NCBI GenBank assembly: GCA_023374025.1
Contig: SIJG01000005.1
Location: 3,711,542-3,775,541 of the forward strand
Origin: Heterodera schachtii
Taxonomy: Eukaryota; Nematoda; Chromadorea; Rhabditida; Heteroderidae
Direction: 5' to 3'
Length of the DNA stretch: 64,000 nt
Part shown: positions 46,001 to 55,996 of the stretch, piece after piece
Position numbering within the stretch: the first letter of the stretch is position 1
Layout of the letters: every line of letters starts with the position of its first letter
The notes under the pieces: model-generated
What the model saw: only the letters and a program-made list of their open reading frames with translations
Told to the model about the DNA's origin: nothing
Databases searched by the model: none
Position numbers and translations under genes: made by a program

Positions 46001-46148
46001 ATTTGCACCGCTTTCCGTCGAAAAAGCGTGCCTCTTCTGAACATTTTTGAATTGGCGGTCGGCCCATTGCGTCGTAATCATCCTCGTTGATGATGATGAT
46101 TTCCGCACCGCTGTCCAGGATGAAGCCAATTGTTGTTGTGCCGTTCAC
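43008..46148 (-). CDS. Gypsy Pol polyprotein
   Basis: A 1046-codon frame with aspartic protease (ILDSGAE near residue 12), reverse transcriptase (LDLSDAYLQIEL, YLDDIII catalytic box), RNase H (LLTDHQPLKKIF), integrase zinc-binding motif (HQGHPGVKRMKSL with CNSC), integrase core (DYAGPF, SDNGTQF, MPQSNGQAER) and a basic C-terminus. Numbering begins at a GTG; the frame is open upstream into gag, back to a TAA just before the slip site, so synthesis is expected as a Gag-Pol fusion by -1 frameshift at 46226-46232. No stop or frameshift interrupts it, in keeping with identical LTRs. Confidence 0.93.
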   Translation of the reverse strand: MNGTTTIGFILDSGAEIIIINEDDYDAMGRPPIQKCSEEARFFDGKRCKFLGRGTATFKFNGIQATLPYYVAKSGSLNLLGTPAMEAFGFLEEIRRMISPVQINQISSNDAAKIEQFVEILPQKYEQIFSDGLGYCSKMKAHLMLNEGANPTFKRARPVPYSTLPIINAELDRLEKMKVITPVEHTDWSAPILVVKKANGTARLCADFSTGLNDSLQLNQHPLPLPADIFATLNGGKIFTKLDLSDAYLQIELDAESKKLCTIGTHRGHYQYERLPFGVKSAPGIFQSVMDNMLSDFPFALAYLDDIIIVSSTIDQHRQHLNQIFTRILEWGFKVRMDKCSFFKNEIKYLGVIIDQSGRRPDPNKITAIAEMRIPSNVGELRSYLGMVNYYQEFVRNFRFVRQPLDELLKKDAKWDWSPKCQNAFTKIISMLQSDLALTHFDPNLPIIVAADASQHGIGGVISHKFANGSIKAVSHFSRSLTPAEQNYGQIEKVALALVEAVKRFHKMIFGRKFTLLTDHQPLKKIFGNKDGVPKHSHNRLVRWSLILTAYDFDIQYVKTDKFGQADAISRLISVQKSKSDDDEVIIASFEVETALDRNLINNVNQMPITFKNLLQETANDPALQQIRQFVKNKWPEVKNFQQIEGLDIAKFTQFNRRRDEISIVKDCLMFGDRTIIPKSLQKQILKMLHQGHPGVKRMKSLARMHVYWPLMDAEIEAFVQKCNSCAAVAKNPIKTTLQSWPKSDGPWKRIHIDYAGPFHGKMYLIVVDSFSKYPEIFEMNSTNAPATISKMRSLIAHYGIPETIVSDNGTQFQSHQFQDFVKSNEIDHIFTAPYMPQSNGQAERMVDTFKRAFAKIKGEGVDGNVLDTFLLTYRTTPSEILGGKCPAELFLGRKPRIGLDLLRPPLSIPIVKDDKMEDQFNRKHGAKFRSFDIGQLVFTKRHNSAEWRSGKIIDKKGVIYTVELPNNSRGRFHANQIRARQIPDEDIEDPLDVINGTFGLPIPLRDQNLAEVPPANQSPPARRYPTRNRRPVDRLQVDPSKSSYV

Positions 46149-46162
46149 ATTGATCGGTGCTT

Positions 46163-47155
46163 TCAGCAGATTCGATAATGGACGGAATTGATGTAGGCCG
46201 CGGGGAGCATCACCGTATTTGTGTTGAAATTTCTGCTCTTATTTTGGTGAAATGCTCGAATTTTGTCGCATTGCCGATCGATGTGGCCTTTGCGATTACA
46301 TTTGCGGCATATATTTTCCTTCTTTGGGCAATCCTGGCCCCAATGCAATTCTCCGCAACGATAGCAGTTGCTCGGCGGGGCTTTGGCCTTTGATTTGCCC
46401 GAAAATTTCTGATTTGGGCGACCATTTCCGCGATTTTGGTGATTTGGCGTTGATTTGCCATGTTGAATTGCGTTGATTTTGGGCTTTGGCTGCTCCAAAA
46501 TTTTTGCTTCCGCCTCCGTTTTCAGCTGTGTGTTTAAGTCCTCGACGACTTTGTCGAATAATTTGGACGTTTTCGTCGTCTTTGAGTCCTCCGCTGTGAG
46601 ACGCGCGAGGATGTGCTGGCGTAATTTTGCGTCGCTTGGTGACTTCAGCGACGTGAGAAGAACCAGGCATTTGAATTCCTCTTCGTTTAATTCCGAAAAA
46701 CGGAATTTGCGGAGAGCTGCCTTTAGTCGGTTCACAAAAACTTCAAAATTTTCGCCGTCCTCTCGGCATACTCGCAGGCATTCGTAGCGATCGATCGCTA
46801 AAGATGGAGGATGAGAGAACAATCTGATCAAACGAGATTTGGTGTCCGCGAAGTTGAATTTGGTGATTTCCTCCGGCAGGCAGTAGCGCTTGTATTCGCC
46901 GAAGGCGGCCGGATTGAGCTTTGTCATCAACAATTTGACTTTCGCTTCATCCGCCATATTTGCCGCTGCGCAATCCAATGCGAATTGGAATCGCTCCAAC
47001 CACTCCTCGAATTCCTCCGCATTTTCTGTTGAAAATGGGTGAATGTCTGGCAAAGTGATGTTTTGTGCCGGCTGAGTTGTGGTGGATGTCGGCGCGCTCT
47101 GCTGCTTGATTGCTTGTGTTAATTTTTCCAAAATGTCCGCCAGCGTTTTGTCCAT
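46163..47155 (-). CDS. Gypsy Gag with two zinc knuckles
   Basis: 330 residues, starting MDKTLADILEKL. A capsid-like central region is followed by a basic stretch and two nucleocapsid knuckles: CYRCGELHWGQDC (unusual C-x2-C-x3-H-x4-C spacing) and CRKCNRKGHIDRQC (standard C-x2-C-x4-H-x4-C). It would assemble the virus-like particle and bind element RNA. It ends 14 bases before the numbered start of pol and overlaps the open pol frame. Confidence 0.9.
   Translation of the reverse strand: MDKTLADILEKLTQAIKQQSAPTSTTTQPAQNITLPDIHPFSTENAEEFEEWLERFQFALDCAAANMADEAKVKLLMTKLNPAAFGEYKRYCLPEEITKFNFADTKSRLIRLFSHPPSLAIDRYECLRVCREDGENFEVFVNRLKAALRKFRFSELNEEEFKCLVLLTSLKSPSDAKLRQHILARLTAEDSKTTKTSKLFDKVVEDLNTQLKTEAEAKILEQPKPKINAIQHGKSTPNHQNRGNGRPNQKFSGKSKAKAPPSNCYRCGELHWGQDCPKKENICRKCNRKGHIDRQCDKIRAFHQNKSRNFNTNTVMLPAAYINSVHYRIC
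46226..46232 (-). promoter_or_regulatory. Candidate -1 frameshift heptamer
   Basis: AAATTTC fits X XXY YYZ and is exactly in phase with gag (A|AAT|TTC). It lies in the short gag-pol overlap, five codons after the TAA that opens the pol frame and upstream of the gag stop. Pol is in the -1 frame relative to gag. Confidence 0.6.
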
Positions 47156-47335
47156 TTTTGATTTGGAGGATGAAATTTGACGAATTTAAACTGCACACGG
47201 CAGAACCGCACCCAAGATAAGTGTTTGGTTTTTTTGAAGATTTCTGCGAAATCGAAAAATCAACACGAGATTTTTGAATTTCCAAAATTTCGAACAATTT
47301 CAACACGAGAAAAAGTTCGAATTGTTGAAGTTCTG

Positions 47336-47353
47336 TAGAACGGGCGTCGCCAA
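47336..47353 (-). other. Probable primer-binding site
   Basis: Immediately inside the 5' LTR the minus strand reads TTGGCGACGCCCGTTCTA. The TGG one base from the LTR fits priming by the CCA end of a tRNA; I cannot name the tRNA with confidence. Confidence 0.6.
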
Positions 47354-48747
47354 TGTTGAGCCGGTTGATTGCTCAAACAATAATTTGTGAAAGCCGAACA
47401 CCAAATAAATTTATTAACACAAATGGAGAATAAATAAAACAATATTTGTCGGAGGAACGGAGCAGAATTGGGGGAGCACAAAATAGGAAGGAAAACAATA
47501 GAATGAAAATGGACTAACAAAGGAGAGGTACCCAAGTGACCGTGGGACTTCCGAATGAAACTTACAGGGTAGGTAGATTACCCCCCTTTTGTATTATAAA
47601 ATTTTTTTTATTTTTGCTAAATGAAGCTTCCGGTCGAGATATGAAGCTTTTCCTTTTGACATATCAATATCTTTTACAAAGAATGTGAAGCCAATGTGAG
47701 CTGCGATGGCCTAGTGGGTATGCCTTCCATTCTTTTTTTCTTCTTCTAAAGTTCAATTCCCCCACCCTGCAAATAATTATTTTTTGTTTTTTTTCATATC
47801 CAAAATAGTTTTTAAGCCTTTAACATTGATAATTTTGATCATAATATTTTTTTCCATTTTTATTCAGCATTCATTTTACTGCTTATATAGTTCAAAATTT
47901 TATTTATTTCTTTCGAATGCCGAAAGTAACCAAATAGAGATTTAATTAGTTAATGGATTCGAAGTTATATGCTGGAACTTTCATTTATAAAAATAATTTT
48001 ATCAGAAAAAGACCAATTTTACCCTCGAACAGTTTAAAAATATATTTGATTTGCAATTATGGGGCGAAATGATAAATAAAGAAAATTTTCTGGGATTTTT
48101 GTGCATAAAGACAAGGATTTTTTCAATTTTAATAAATAATTTTGAGCAAGATTTTGGCATATTTTTGGGTTTTAGTACCTTTTTAGGATTTTAGCACATA
48201 AAAATTCCCTTTCTAATAATGATCAGATGTGCATGTTGTGACAAATTCTTTGCTTCACTCATTTCTATCAAAATTATTACTTGTGTCAAAATGAATGCTG
48301 AATAAAAATGGAAAAAAATATTATGATCAAAATTATCAATGTTAAAGGCTTAAAAACTATTTTGGATATGAAAAAAAACAAAAAATAATTATTTGCAGGG
48401 TGGGGGAATTGAACTTTAGAAGAAGAAAAAAAGAATGGAAGGCATACCCACTAGACCATCGCAGCTCACATTGGCTTCACATTCTTTGTAAAAGATATTG
48501 ATATGTCAAAAAGGAAAAGCTTCATATCTCGACCGGAAGCTTCATTTAGCAAAAATAAAAAAAATTTTATAATACAAAAGGGGGGTAATCTACCTACCCT
48601 GTAAGTTTCATTCGGAAGTCCCACGGTCACTTGGGTACCTCTCCTTTGTAAGGGAAGGGAATGAATTAATGGGGTGATAATCAATATTTGGGGTCAAAGT
48701 TCCCAAGAGAGAAAATTACAAACATTTGAATGTTTGCCTCTCTAACA
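47354..48747 (-). repeat. 5' LTR of Gypsy element, interrupted
   Basis: 260 bp of LTR split after GGACTAA by a 1131-bp TIR element plus a 3-bp duplication. Both halves match the intact LTR without a difference that I can see. Confidence 0.93.
47518..48648. mobile_element. TIR transposon derivative, copy 2, nested in LTR
   Basis: Ends CAAAGGAGAGGTACCCAAG and complement; TAA duplications at 47515-47517 and 48649-48651. The intact LTR at 42710 shows the empty site (GGACTAAGGGAAG). The arms match copy 1, including the tRNA-like stretches, but the interior is different apart from a decayed Cys/His motif near 48220. Confidence 0.92.
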
Positions 48748-49396
48748 GAACGAAAGCACAAGCAAAAGTGCACTTCGAACAGGGTTTAGCAGCCGTGGTG
48801 AGTCGTTCCACAGAAAAGCTCAGTGTGGACTGATCGATAAAATTAAATAAATAAATTTAATTATTCAATTCACCAAATCACGGCGCCGTCCGGTTAACCC
48901 TAATGTACGGCGGGACGCAAGTTATTTTCAATTTTTTTTAATTTTTCAATTTTTGCATCACTTCTTATCAATTTTCTACATTTGAAGTAAACACAACCTG
49001 ACGCCATTGATAACGTTTTGAAGAGCTCATCGAGCTGTAAAAAAGCCGCTGGTACCGGCAAGCTTAGCTTGGGTTGGCCATCGACAGGGTCGTGGGCGAG
49101 GCTGAGGGTCCTCCGGCATATGTACCCGACCCATGACGGGCTCCAAGTGAATGGATCAAGACCAGACCCAGCCTGGGAGATAGTCCTTGAAAAACTAAAC
49201 AATAAATTGTTCTTAACCGGGCCGATCCGGGTTCCGGATCAGGCACTTTTGGTGCCCCGAAAGTGGTGCGATAGGCTTCCGGAAAATGACCAATCAATCA
49301 CTGAGTTTTTTGTGGGCGCCCACACAGCTTTTTTGTGGAACGACTCACCACGGCTGCTAAACCCTGTTCAAAGTGCACTTTTGCTTGTGCTTCCGT
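48748..49396. repeat. Inverted repeat containing secreted-protein start
   Basis: Arms of about 80 bp (48748-48828 and 49317-49396) are inverted copies: GAACGAAAGCACAAGCAAAA...CAGGGTTTAGCAGCCGTGGT and its complement. The right arm flows into the duplicate of the exon at 42599. A frame at 49018-49467 runs through the right arm (KLFLTGPIRVPDQALLVPR...), with no recognised domain. Confidence 0.55.
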
Positions 49397-49470
49397 TCCT
49401 TTTTGTGTCCTCCGATGCTTTTTGGATGTTTCCATTCGGCGGCGGTGGCCAAAACAACCTCCACTAGCAG
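49358..49470 (+). pseudogene. Second copy of secreted-protein 5' end
   Basis: Matches 42599-42709 apart from the initiator (CGG instead of ATG) and a 16-base difference. It reads LLNPVQSALLLVLPFLFVSS then MFPFGGGGQNNLH and a stop at 49468-49470. Without an ATG and truncated, it is probably non-functional unless spliced from upstream. Confidence 0.4.
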
Positions 49471-49711
49471 TTCGCCCTCCTTGAGTTCGACAAGTTCGTC
49501 CACCTCAACCTCAACTTCCACAGACTCAACGCAACAAGTTCGCCTTCAACTTCTTCATCTAGCTCAACTGTTGCTCCAAGTATGGCTTTTTAAGTTTGGA
49601 TTTCCCTTTCGATCACATTGGATTTTCCAATGAAATTGAATCAGTTCAGCAGTGCTTTTCGGCATTATATTTGTGGTGGGGCAAAAAAATGTAGATGTCC
49701 CCGAAAAATGC

Positions 49712-50098
49712 TCGATCGGATTGATCAGTTTGCCTTTGATCAGCTGTTCGATCGCTGATGACGAGTTCTTTAAAATCTGATCACAAGAATTTGATGCTGC
49801 TTGACGATGATTTGCGCCTCCTCCTTGGCTCGTCAAAGTGTTAACTTCCGATCGACTTTGTGCCCTGTTTTGGCCATTTTGCCAATTTCCGCCTCGGAAT
49901 TGGCCATGTTGGCCTCCCAAACGTTGAGTTTGCCAATTTCCTTCTCCAAATTGACAATTTATAGCTTAATTTTTTTTTGTTTAATTGGATTTTTGACGGT
50001 CAATGACCATAATTTTCACCGTAACCGTCACCATTGAACTCTCCATAGATTACTGTATTTATTAGGAAGAAATAATGTAAAAGGCGAAAAAATAGCAT
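49712..50098 (-). pseudogene. Truncated N-terminal peroxidase copy D
   Basis: Starts with the signal-peptide exon of copy B (ATG at 50098, [19 protein letters not shown]) and continues through the second exon ([18 protein letters not shown]... [15 protein letters not shown]). It then breaks at about 49712 and runs into unrelated sequence. The rest of the gene is absent except for a small piece at 50391-50440. Confidence 0.7.
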
Positions 50099-50390
50099 AT
50101 TCTTTTTATTTTATTTTCTAAAAATTTTAACGAAAAATCCAAATTGATTTAAATTTAAATTTATTTTTTGAAATGAATTGAAGATGACCTTAATTTGTTT
50201 GTGTATTTTTTAAACATTTTTTGGCAATAAAAAAATATTTTTCAGTTAATTTATGTGTCAACAAATTTTATTGACAATTCTCCGCCTCAATTTGACGAAT
50301 TACCCAAAACAAAATGAAAAGAATGCGCACAGACAAAAAAAAATTAATTAATTAAATAGGTGAAAATGGGACCAAAAAAAAGAACTCAAC

Positions 50391-50440
50391 CCGCCGGGAA
50401 TGACTGGCCGTTCTCAATAAGTCGGGAATATTGTTCCTTA
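50391..50440 (-). pseudogene. Peroxidase exon fragment
   Basis: The minus strand reads like the exon [12 protein letters not shown] of copies A-C, with substitutions and truncated after about 16 codons. It is a rearrangement remnant next to copy D. Confidence 0.6.
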
Positions 50441-51564
50441 AAATTTCAATGGACGTTATTTTATATAATTTATAAAAATAACTGCGAAATTATTATTTTT
50501 TGCTTGTAATATGTGAATTGAATGGTTGAATTATTGGCAATGCCTTTAAAATTTCATATGGCCGTGGAAAAAATGGCAATATGGCACCAATTTTGGGGCA
50601 TTTTATATCAAATTTGTAAATAAAAAACTAATTTGTTCTAATGAAATGCCAAAATTTAGTGACAAAATGCTAAAAAATTAAAAATATGTTAAAAGTTAAT
50701 TTAAATTACTAATTTAAATTCAATTAAAATTTAATTTAATTTTTTTGTGGTTATCGAATGATACCAAGAATGTTTAATTTTGTCGACTTTGACAAAAATT
50801 ATGACGATTTTTTCTGTTGAAAAACAGTACGAGTCGGGCAGTATGAATTGACCTAATACGAGTTGGGTTTTTCCCCCGACAAAGGTCCTACAAATGCTAT
50901 GACGAAGCAAAAAAAGAATGGATGTGCGTATTTTGGAGAGAAGCACCGTTTCAGTCCGGAAAAACTATTCGAATAAATAAATTTAAATAAAAATATATTT
51001 TTTATTAAGGTTCGTCAAAATAAGCAATTAGAAAACCCAAAACCACCTTCAATAGTAATTCAATTGCACTTTGCTTTATAGTTAAGCGGATCTAACTGGG
51101 AAAAATGCCGTAAAAAATTTCAAAAATTTGTTCTTTACCGCGTCGGTCCGGATAATTGAAATTTCCAAAGACATTTTTTTGTCCTATTTCAACGTAGGAA
51201 TTCTTTTTTTAATGTTGGACTTACAATTAGTATATTTTAAATAATTTAAGACAAATCGCAACCACTCATTTTATATCAAGCTTTTTTCCATGTGTAATCC
51301 ATAGTGACCGACTAAAAAGGCACCATAATTCGCGAAAAAGGCACTATGATAGGCACCAAAAATTGAAAAAAGCATGAAAATAGGCACCGGAAGCGGATTA
51401 AAAAAACTTGGACCCGAACGTGGACTCGGATTTTCTGGACCCAGCAATACCGGACCCCGTTTTTACCCATTACACGGACCTAATTTTATGTCATATTTTT
51501 CCATGTATATCTTCATAATTATCTCTTCTTTCTCTCCTCATTGTTTTTTTGTTCTTCCAATTAA
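50441..51564. other. Mosaic of duplicated non-coding pieces
   Basis: 50460-50720 resembles pieces of 13000-13850. 50750-50800 carries half of the foldback core (ATGATACCAAGAATGTTT). 51390-51470 has irregular GGACCCGAAC-like repeats. No gene is supported. Confidence 0.4.
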
Positions 51565-51662
51565 TTAATTAATTATCTCTGCTGCTGTTGTTTGCATGAA
51601 TGTGTTCAGTGCGTTCAAAGCATTGACCAATTGTTGGATTAACGCGGCCAGCGAACGCATAT
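51565..51662 (-). pseudogene. Orphan terminal exon, amphipathic helix
   Basis: A good acceptor (CTTATTTCAG) precedes a 98-base exon in phase 1 ending TAA, encoding MRSLAALIQQLVNALNALNT followed by a short tail. The heptad-like Leu/Ile pattern is coding-like. No upstream exon is found because the inverted peroxidase block starts just beyond. Confidence 0.35.
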
Positions 51663-51901
51663 CTGAAATAAGAAAAATCAAAAATAGGCAATCTATGGTG
51701 TCTTAATTAGGGTCAATAATGAGCCCCGGCAGCTAAGTAGGAAAGATGCGGAGCATGGATAGACGTAAATGGATTCAATTACAGAAATCCTTAACCTCCC
51801 AACTCGAGTCTCTTGATCAATTCTCGGCTCTGTTCTCGAGTCCGGGAAATTTCGACTTGGAATTAAGCCGATAATGCGGATTATCCCCCAAGTCTGTTCA
51901 G

Positions 51902-54900
51902 CTAATCGCGGACAGTGCTGTTTGTTCCCAAGCGTTGTGCTACCATTTGGCGTACCGGTCCATTGACGGGGTGTGCAACAATTTGGCACGACCGATGCTC
52001 GGCGCTTCTTTCCGGGCATATATGAGGTGGATGTTTAAAAGCTTTGGCACTAATTGTTGATCACTTTCGTCAGTTTCGAGAGCTAGGAAATGTCGGAATA
52101 GGAAAAAGCGAGATTCCGATGCTTTAAATGATTTAAACTATTTCGGATCGGCAATTTGTTGGCTAAAGCATTAAACAAATATTATTCAAGCATTGTCAAA
52201 AAAAAACCCATTTGATTAGATATTTGCCAGCCCAATATTTGGACGGATTATCAGAGGCGGCTGGTAATAATAAAAATATACGGTTAATCACCCAAATTTG
52301 ACCTCTTAGGTTCGTGCCGAAGACCAATGGCACGCGAGGCTTCTCGTCTTGTGCTGGCCAAAGGTGCTCCACTGATCCATGGTCAGATCAACTCCATGTT
52401 TATGCAGTTGGGACAGTTCATGGCACAAGACATGACAAAAGCGGCATGTATTTTGACCAGTTTAAATTGCCATATTTTACGCGGGCCATTTATCCGATCG
52501 GTTGATTCGTTTAAAACAATCCCTGTCCGATCAAAACCATTCTAGGACATCTGCTGTCAGTCTGATCAGACCCACTGAAATTAAAGCCAGATGCATCGGC
52601 TTTATTTCTTTTTTTAAATAAATGCTTAATTAGCCAGCCAATTTAGGCTCATCAACCCGTTGATCCATGCTCTTCCTGTGCCACGTTAGTCGGCAAATGT
52701 ATGCCAGTGCCAATTTCGGAGCAGGACAACAATACAATGTTATCAAAAAAACCTACAAATTATCTAAGAATTCAGTCAATGCATACGTTCTATAACCGAA
52801 ATTCAATTCTCGAAAAATTTGGGTGGGATTTTTCAGGAGAATAGAAACTTCTGGGGATTCTAAAAAAGTACATGAGTACAGGTCCAATTCGGTCCGGCAC
52901 CATCCAAATGCAGCCAAATTTTATTGAAGACTGATTTGAATATTTATAAAAGATTTCGCCAGAAGGGCTGTCTGAAGGTGTCCCGGTCGGCCTCCGTTTG
53001 TGGCACGGGCGATCAACAGCAGGGAAAGCCGCGTGAACAGCTGAACGAGAACACTGCCTTTGTGGACGGATCAACAATTTACGGATCAAATGCCAAGGAT
53101 TTGTACGTTTGAAAATTAAATTAATTATTGATCGAAATTACCAACTGGACAATGCTCTGATCACAACAATTCGGCGATGATCAGAAAGTTTTAGCCCTTT
53201 CCAGTGACTAAAATGATTAGCATTCTAAAAAACTGCTTTTGATATATTTGGCTGGATCACCCGTGATCAGAGCTGGATTTTGGTTGCAAGACGAATCTTT
53301 CCAATCACCGCCACTAATTGACTGATTAAAGTGATCAGCATTGTTTTAGTCTCAAGGTCCGTGACGGTCGTACCGGCTTTCTGAAGATGTCCAGCTTCAA
53401 CCGAATGATGTTTCTGCCGTTTGATCCCAGCAGTTGCGGTGCCGCCACTAACCGCGGCACTTGCGCAGCAGCAACTTTTGTCACGGGGGACACCCGTGTG
53501 AACATGGTAACGAAATTTTACTATTTTTGAATCTAACAAATTGGAAATCTGGCGGTATTTCCGGGATTTTTTGAAATTTTTATGCGGTTGTTAGCAGATT
53601 TTGGCAAAAAACGCATTAATTTTGAAGTGGCAAAAATCTCCTCCAAATTAAAAAGGCCACAAAAACTGCAAATATTCGTTAAAAAATCACTTCAACGCAT
53701 CCAAAAACTATTAAATGAAGATAAACTCACATCCAAGGCCAATTAAATAATTGATAGACGACAAATGACAATTAAAATTATGATTGGACTAAACGACAAA
53801 TGACTAATTTTATGACAAAATTGTCATTTTCACAGTTCATTGGTCTTTCTTCACTGTACACAATTTTTGTCCGGGAGCACAACAGGTGCCATTTTCTTCT
53901 CCTAAAATCGCATGCCATTTTTAAATGCATTTGGCAGAATTGCCCGAGAATTGCAATCATTGAACCGGGCATGGAGTGGTGACCGACTTTTTCAAGTGAG
54001 CAAAAAGGCAAAAAATCAAAAACGGCAAAAATAGTGCCAATCATTTACTTTATAATTAACCTAATAAATTATATTTGATCCTAGATACTGGTTTTGAACC
54101 ATGTTTTGGGCTTAGGTCTGATAGGAATTCAATTAACCGTTCGCCAACCAATACCATATATCATATCAATTAGTGAAATGTGAGAGATTTTGAGACCCAA
54201 AATTTCCCAAGATCGAGATTCCATTTGAGCATTTTTTAAATTTAGTTTCGATAGAACTTTTTTATTCTATTACTGTATTTACCGAATTTAAGCCCCCGAA
54301 ATCTTCCCCTTTTGAGGTGAGTTGAAAAACGGAGCCCCCAGGGGTTTTATTCCATCCAGTAAGATACGGTAATTCATTTTTCCCAATTAGGTATTTGATT
54401 TTATAATTAATTACTTTTCTCTTACAAATTTTTTGACGGCACATAAAAACTGTAGGAGACCCGCAAAATTGTTGGTGCCGAAATTCAGGCCGTCCTCTAC
54501 AATGAATTTGTTCCGCTGATGCTTGGCCAATCAGCTGAACGTCTGATTGGGCCCTACAACTGATACGACCAAAATGTTGACCCCACCGTTGCCAATGAGT
54601 TCACCGCCGCCGCGTTCCGTTTTGGGCACGGAACGATCGTTGTCAGTTTTGACGGATTTACAGGATAATCGGGTGATTTAGAAGATGACAATACGATGAG
54701 TAATTTGTCAGTCAGAGAGTGAATTGATACAAAAAACTTATTGACGCGGTGGCGCCGCGACGGAAAATTTAAAATTTTACTGAAATTTGCTAAGGAAATT
54801 TAAAAATTTATTGGTTGATTGATTGGCTGACCATTGAAAATTTTCAGGAACAATATTCCCGACTCATGGAGAATGGCCAGTCAATAGCGGCGGGACCATT

Positions 54901-55405
54901 TCCAATAAATGAAGGCAATAAGTTTGGCATTTAAAAAAAAATGCCAACAAAAAATTATCCCCCTAATTGCAGACGGACAGATGCTTTTTTTTGTTTCAAT
55001 TGATCTGCTCCTTTTACGGATTAAGTAACCCAAAGTTAATTATTTTTTAAATTAAACTTTTTCATTCTGATTAAAAACATATAATGAAAATAGGATATAA
55101 CTAAATTTAGATGACATTGATTTGTACGTCGGTGGTTTGGTGGAAGAACCGCTGATCGGTGCTGAATATCGTGTTGTTTACTGAATTAGAACCTCCCACC
55201 GTGGGCTCTATTTTTCAACCACTCTCCAAAAGGTTCGGACACACAATTAACCCAATAATTATCTCCCGGCTCACAGTTTGGCACGTCTGCTTTGTGACAA
55301 CGGCGATCACATCAGTCAAGTGCCGTTCAACGCACTTCTGCGCCCAGCAGCGATCGGCACAGTGCCATGTGCCGGATTGGCCCAGTTGGACCTGCGCAAA
55401 TGGAG
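51902..55405 (+). pseudogene. Haem peroxidase-like pseudogene C (inverted copy)
   Basis: Same exon order as copy B on the opposite strand: 51902-52026 ([10 protein letters not shown]), 52220-52263, an exon from 52310 (QFMAQDMTK), and later exons including [18 protein letters not shown] (about 53836-53885), and AFRFGHGT. Disabling changes: TGA inside the AFRFGHGT exon (PYN*YDQ, GGA to TGA), a stop in the next exon after NEGNKFGI, loss of the RGRDHGL exon, truncation of the [12 protein letters not shown] exon and loss of the [10 protein letters not shown] exon. The last exon ([13 protein letters not shown]) remains. The first two exons are missing. Confidence 0.85.
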
Positions 55406-55445
55406 CAGGGATCAAATATCAAACAAAAACAATATTTTTTACTAT

Positions 55446-55558
55446 TTAACAAATTTCCGCTAAATTTTTAAGTGTTAATTAGTCATCGAATTCTGACTTT
55501 ATTAACAAATTTCCGCTAAATTTTTAAGTGTTAATTAGTCATCGAATTCTGACTTTAT
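55446..55558. repeat. Short tandem duplication
   Basis: A ~56-bp segment (AACAAATTTCCGCTAAATTT ... ATTCTGACTTTAT) occurs twice in direct tandem. The corresponding site after copy B (about 23950-24010) has one copy. Confidence 0.7.
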
Positions 55559-55733
55559 ATTTGTAACAGAATGCATTTTATTTATCTTTAATGCTTTGAA
55601 CGTATAATTCTATTACAGTAAATTTGGTAAAATTTGCGAAAAAAAAATGCATAAAAATTCTTTATCTTTTACACTTTCCAATTTTTATTTGATTCTTAAT
55701 ATTAATGGGTAAGGTACGCTTGGTAATATTTTT

Positions 55734-55996
55734 ATTTTATTTATTCAAAAATAAAAATAACCAAAAGAAGGGCATGTGCCACTTACACTTTTGGTGGAAA
55801 TCACGTCAAATAAGTAATAGTGATGAAGTCAAATGACATTTGGAATAAGAAATGAAATAAAATGGGTTGTTGTATAGAAGATAATTGAATTTGAGTTGAA
55901 GAAGCGGCGAAGTCAGACCTCCAGCAAAAAAAATTTGGAACGCTTCACGAATTTGCATATCATCCATGCGCAAGGGCCATGCTAATCTTCTCTGTA
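55734..55996 (-). mobile_element. U6-chimeric retroinsertion
   Basis: A 263-bp insert is flanked by 53-bp direct repeats (55681-55733 and 55997-56049); the paralogous stretch at 23761-23830 has one uninterrupted copy. On the minus strand the insert begins with the 3' part of U6 snRNA, continues into another transcript, and ends GAATAAATAAAATAAAA. This layout is that of a template-switch retropseudogene made by LINE machinery. Confidence 0.7.
55926..55995 (-). ncRNA. U6 snRNA 3' fragment (pseudogene)
   Basis: The minus strand contains ACAGAGAAGATTAGCATGGC, CAAATTCGTGAAGCGTTCC and a terminal T-run, the hallmark ACAGAGA box and 3' half of U6. The 5' stem-loop is absent, and AUGAUAUGC replaces the usual AUGACACGC, so it is a 5'-truncated pseudogene and not a working gene. 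Confidence 0.85.

Larger units (their letters stand above)
42710..48747 (-). mobile_element. Complete Ty3/Gypsy retrotransposon (Mag-like)
   Basis: Two 260-bp LTRs (42710-42969 and 47354-48747, the latter enlarged by a nested transposon) start TGTTGAGCC and end CTCTCTAACA. The 5-bp target duplication GAACG is at 42705-42709 and 48748-48752. On the minus strand the order is LTR, primer-binding site, gag, pol, polypurine tract, LTR; there is no envelope ORF. Excluding the nested element, the LTRs look identical base for base, so insertion is recent. The pol sequence resembles nematode K02A2.6-type (Mag lineage) elements. Confidence 0.93.

Noticed and set aside
49018..49467. 149-codon ORF ending in a secretion-like segment
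   Set aside because: Its end is the duplicated leader inside an inverted repeat; the first part has no recognised domain, so I did not call it a gene.
55926..55995. A functional U6 snRNA gene
   Set aside because: The 5' half is missing, and the fragment sits inside a duplication-flanked retroinsertion.
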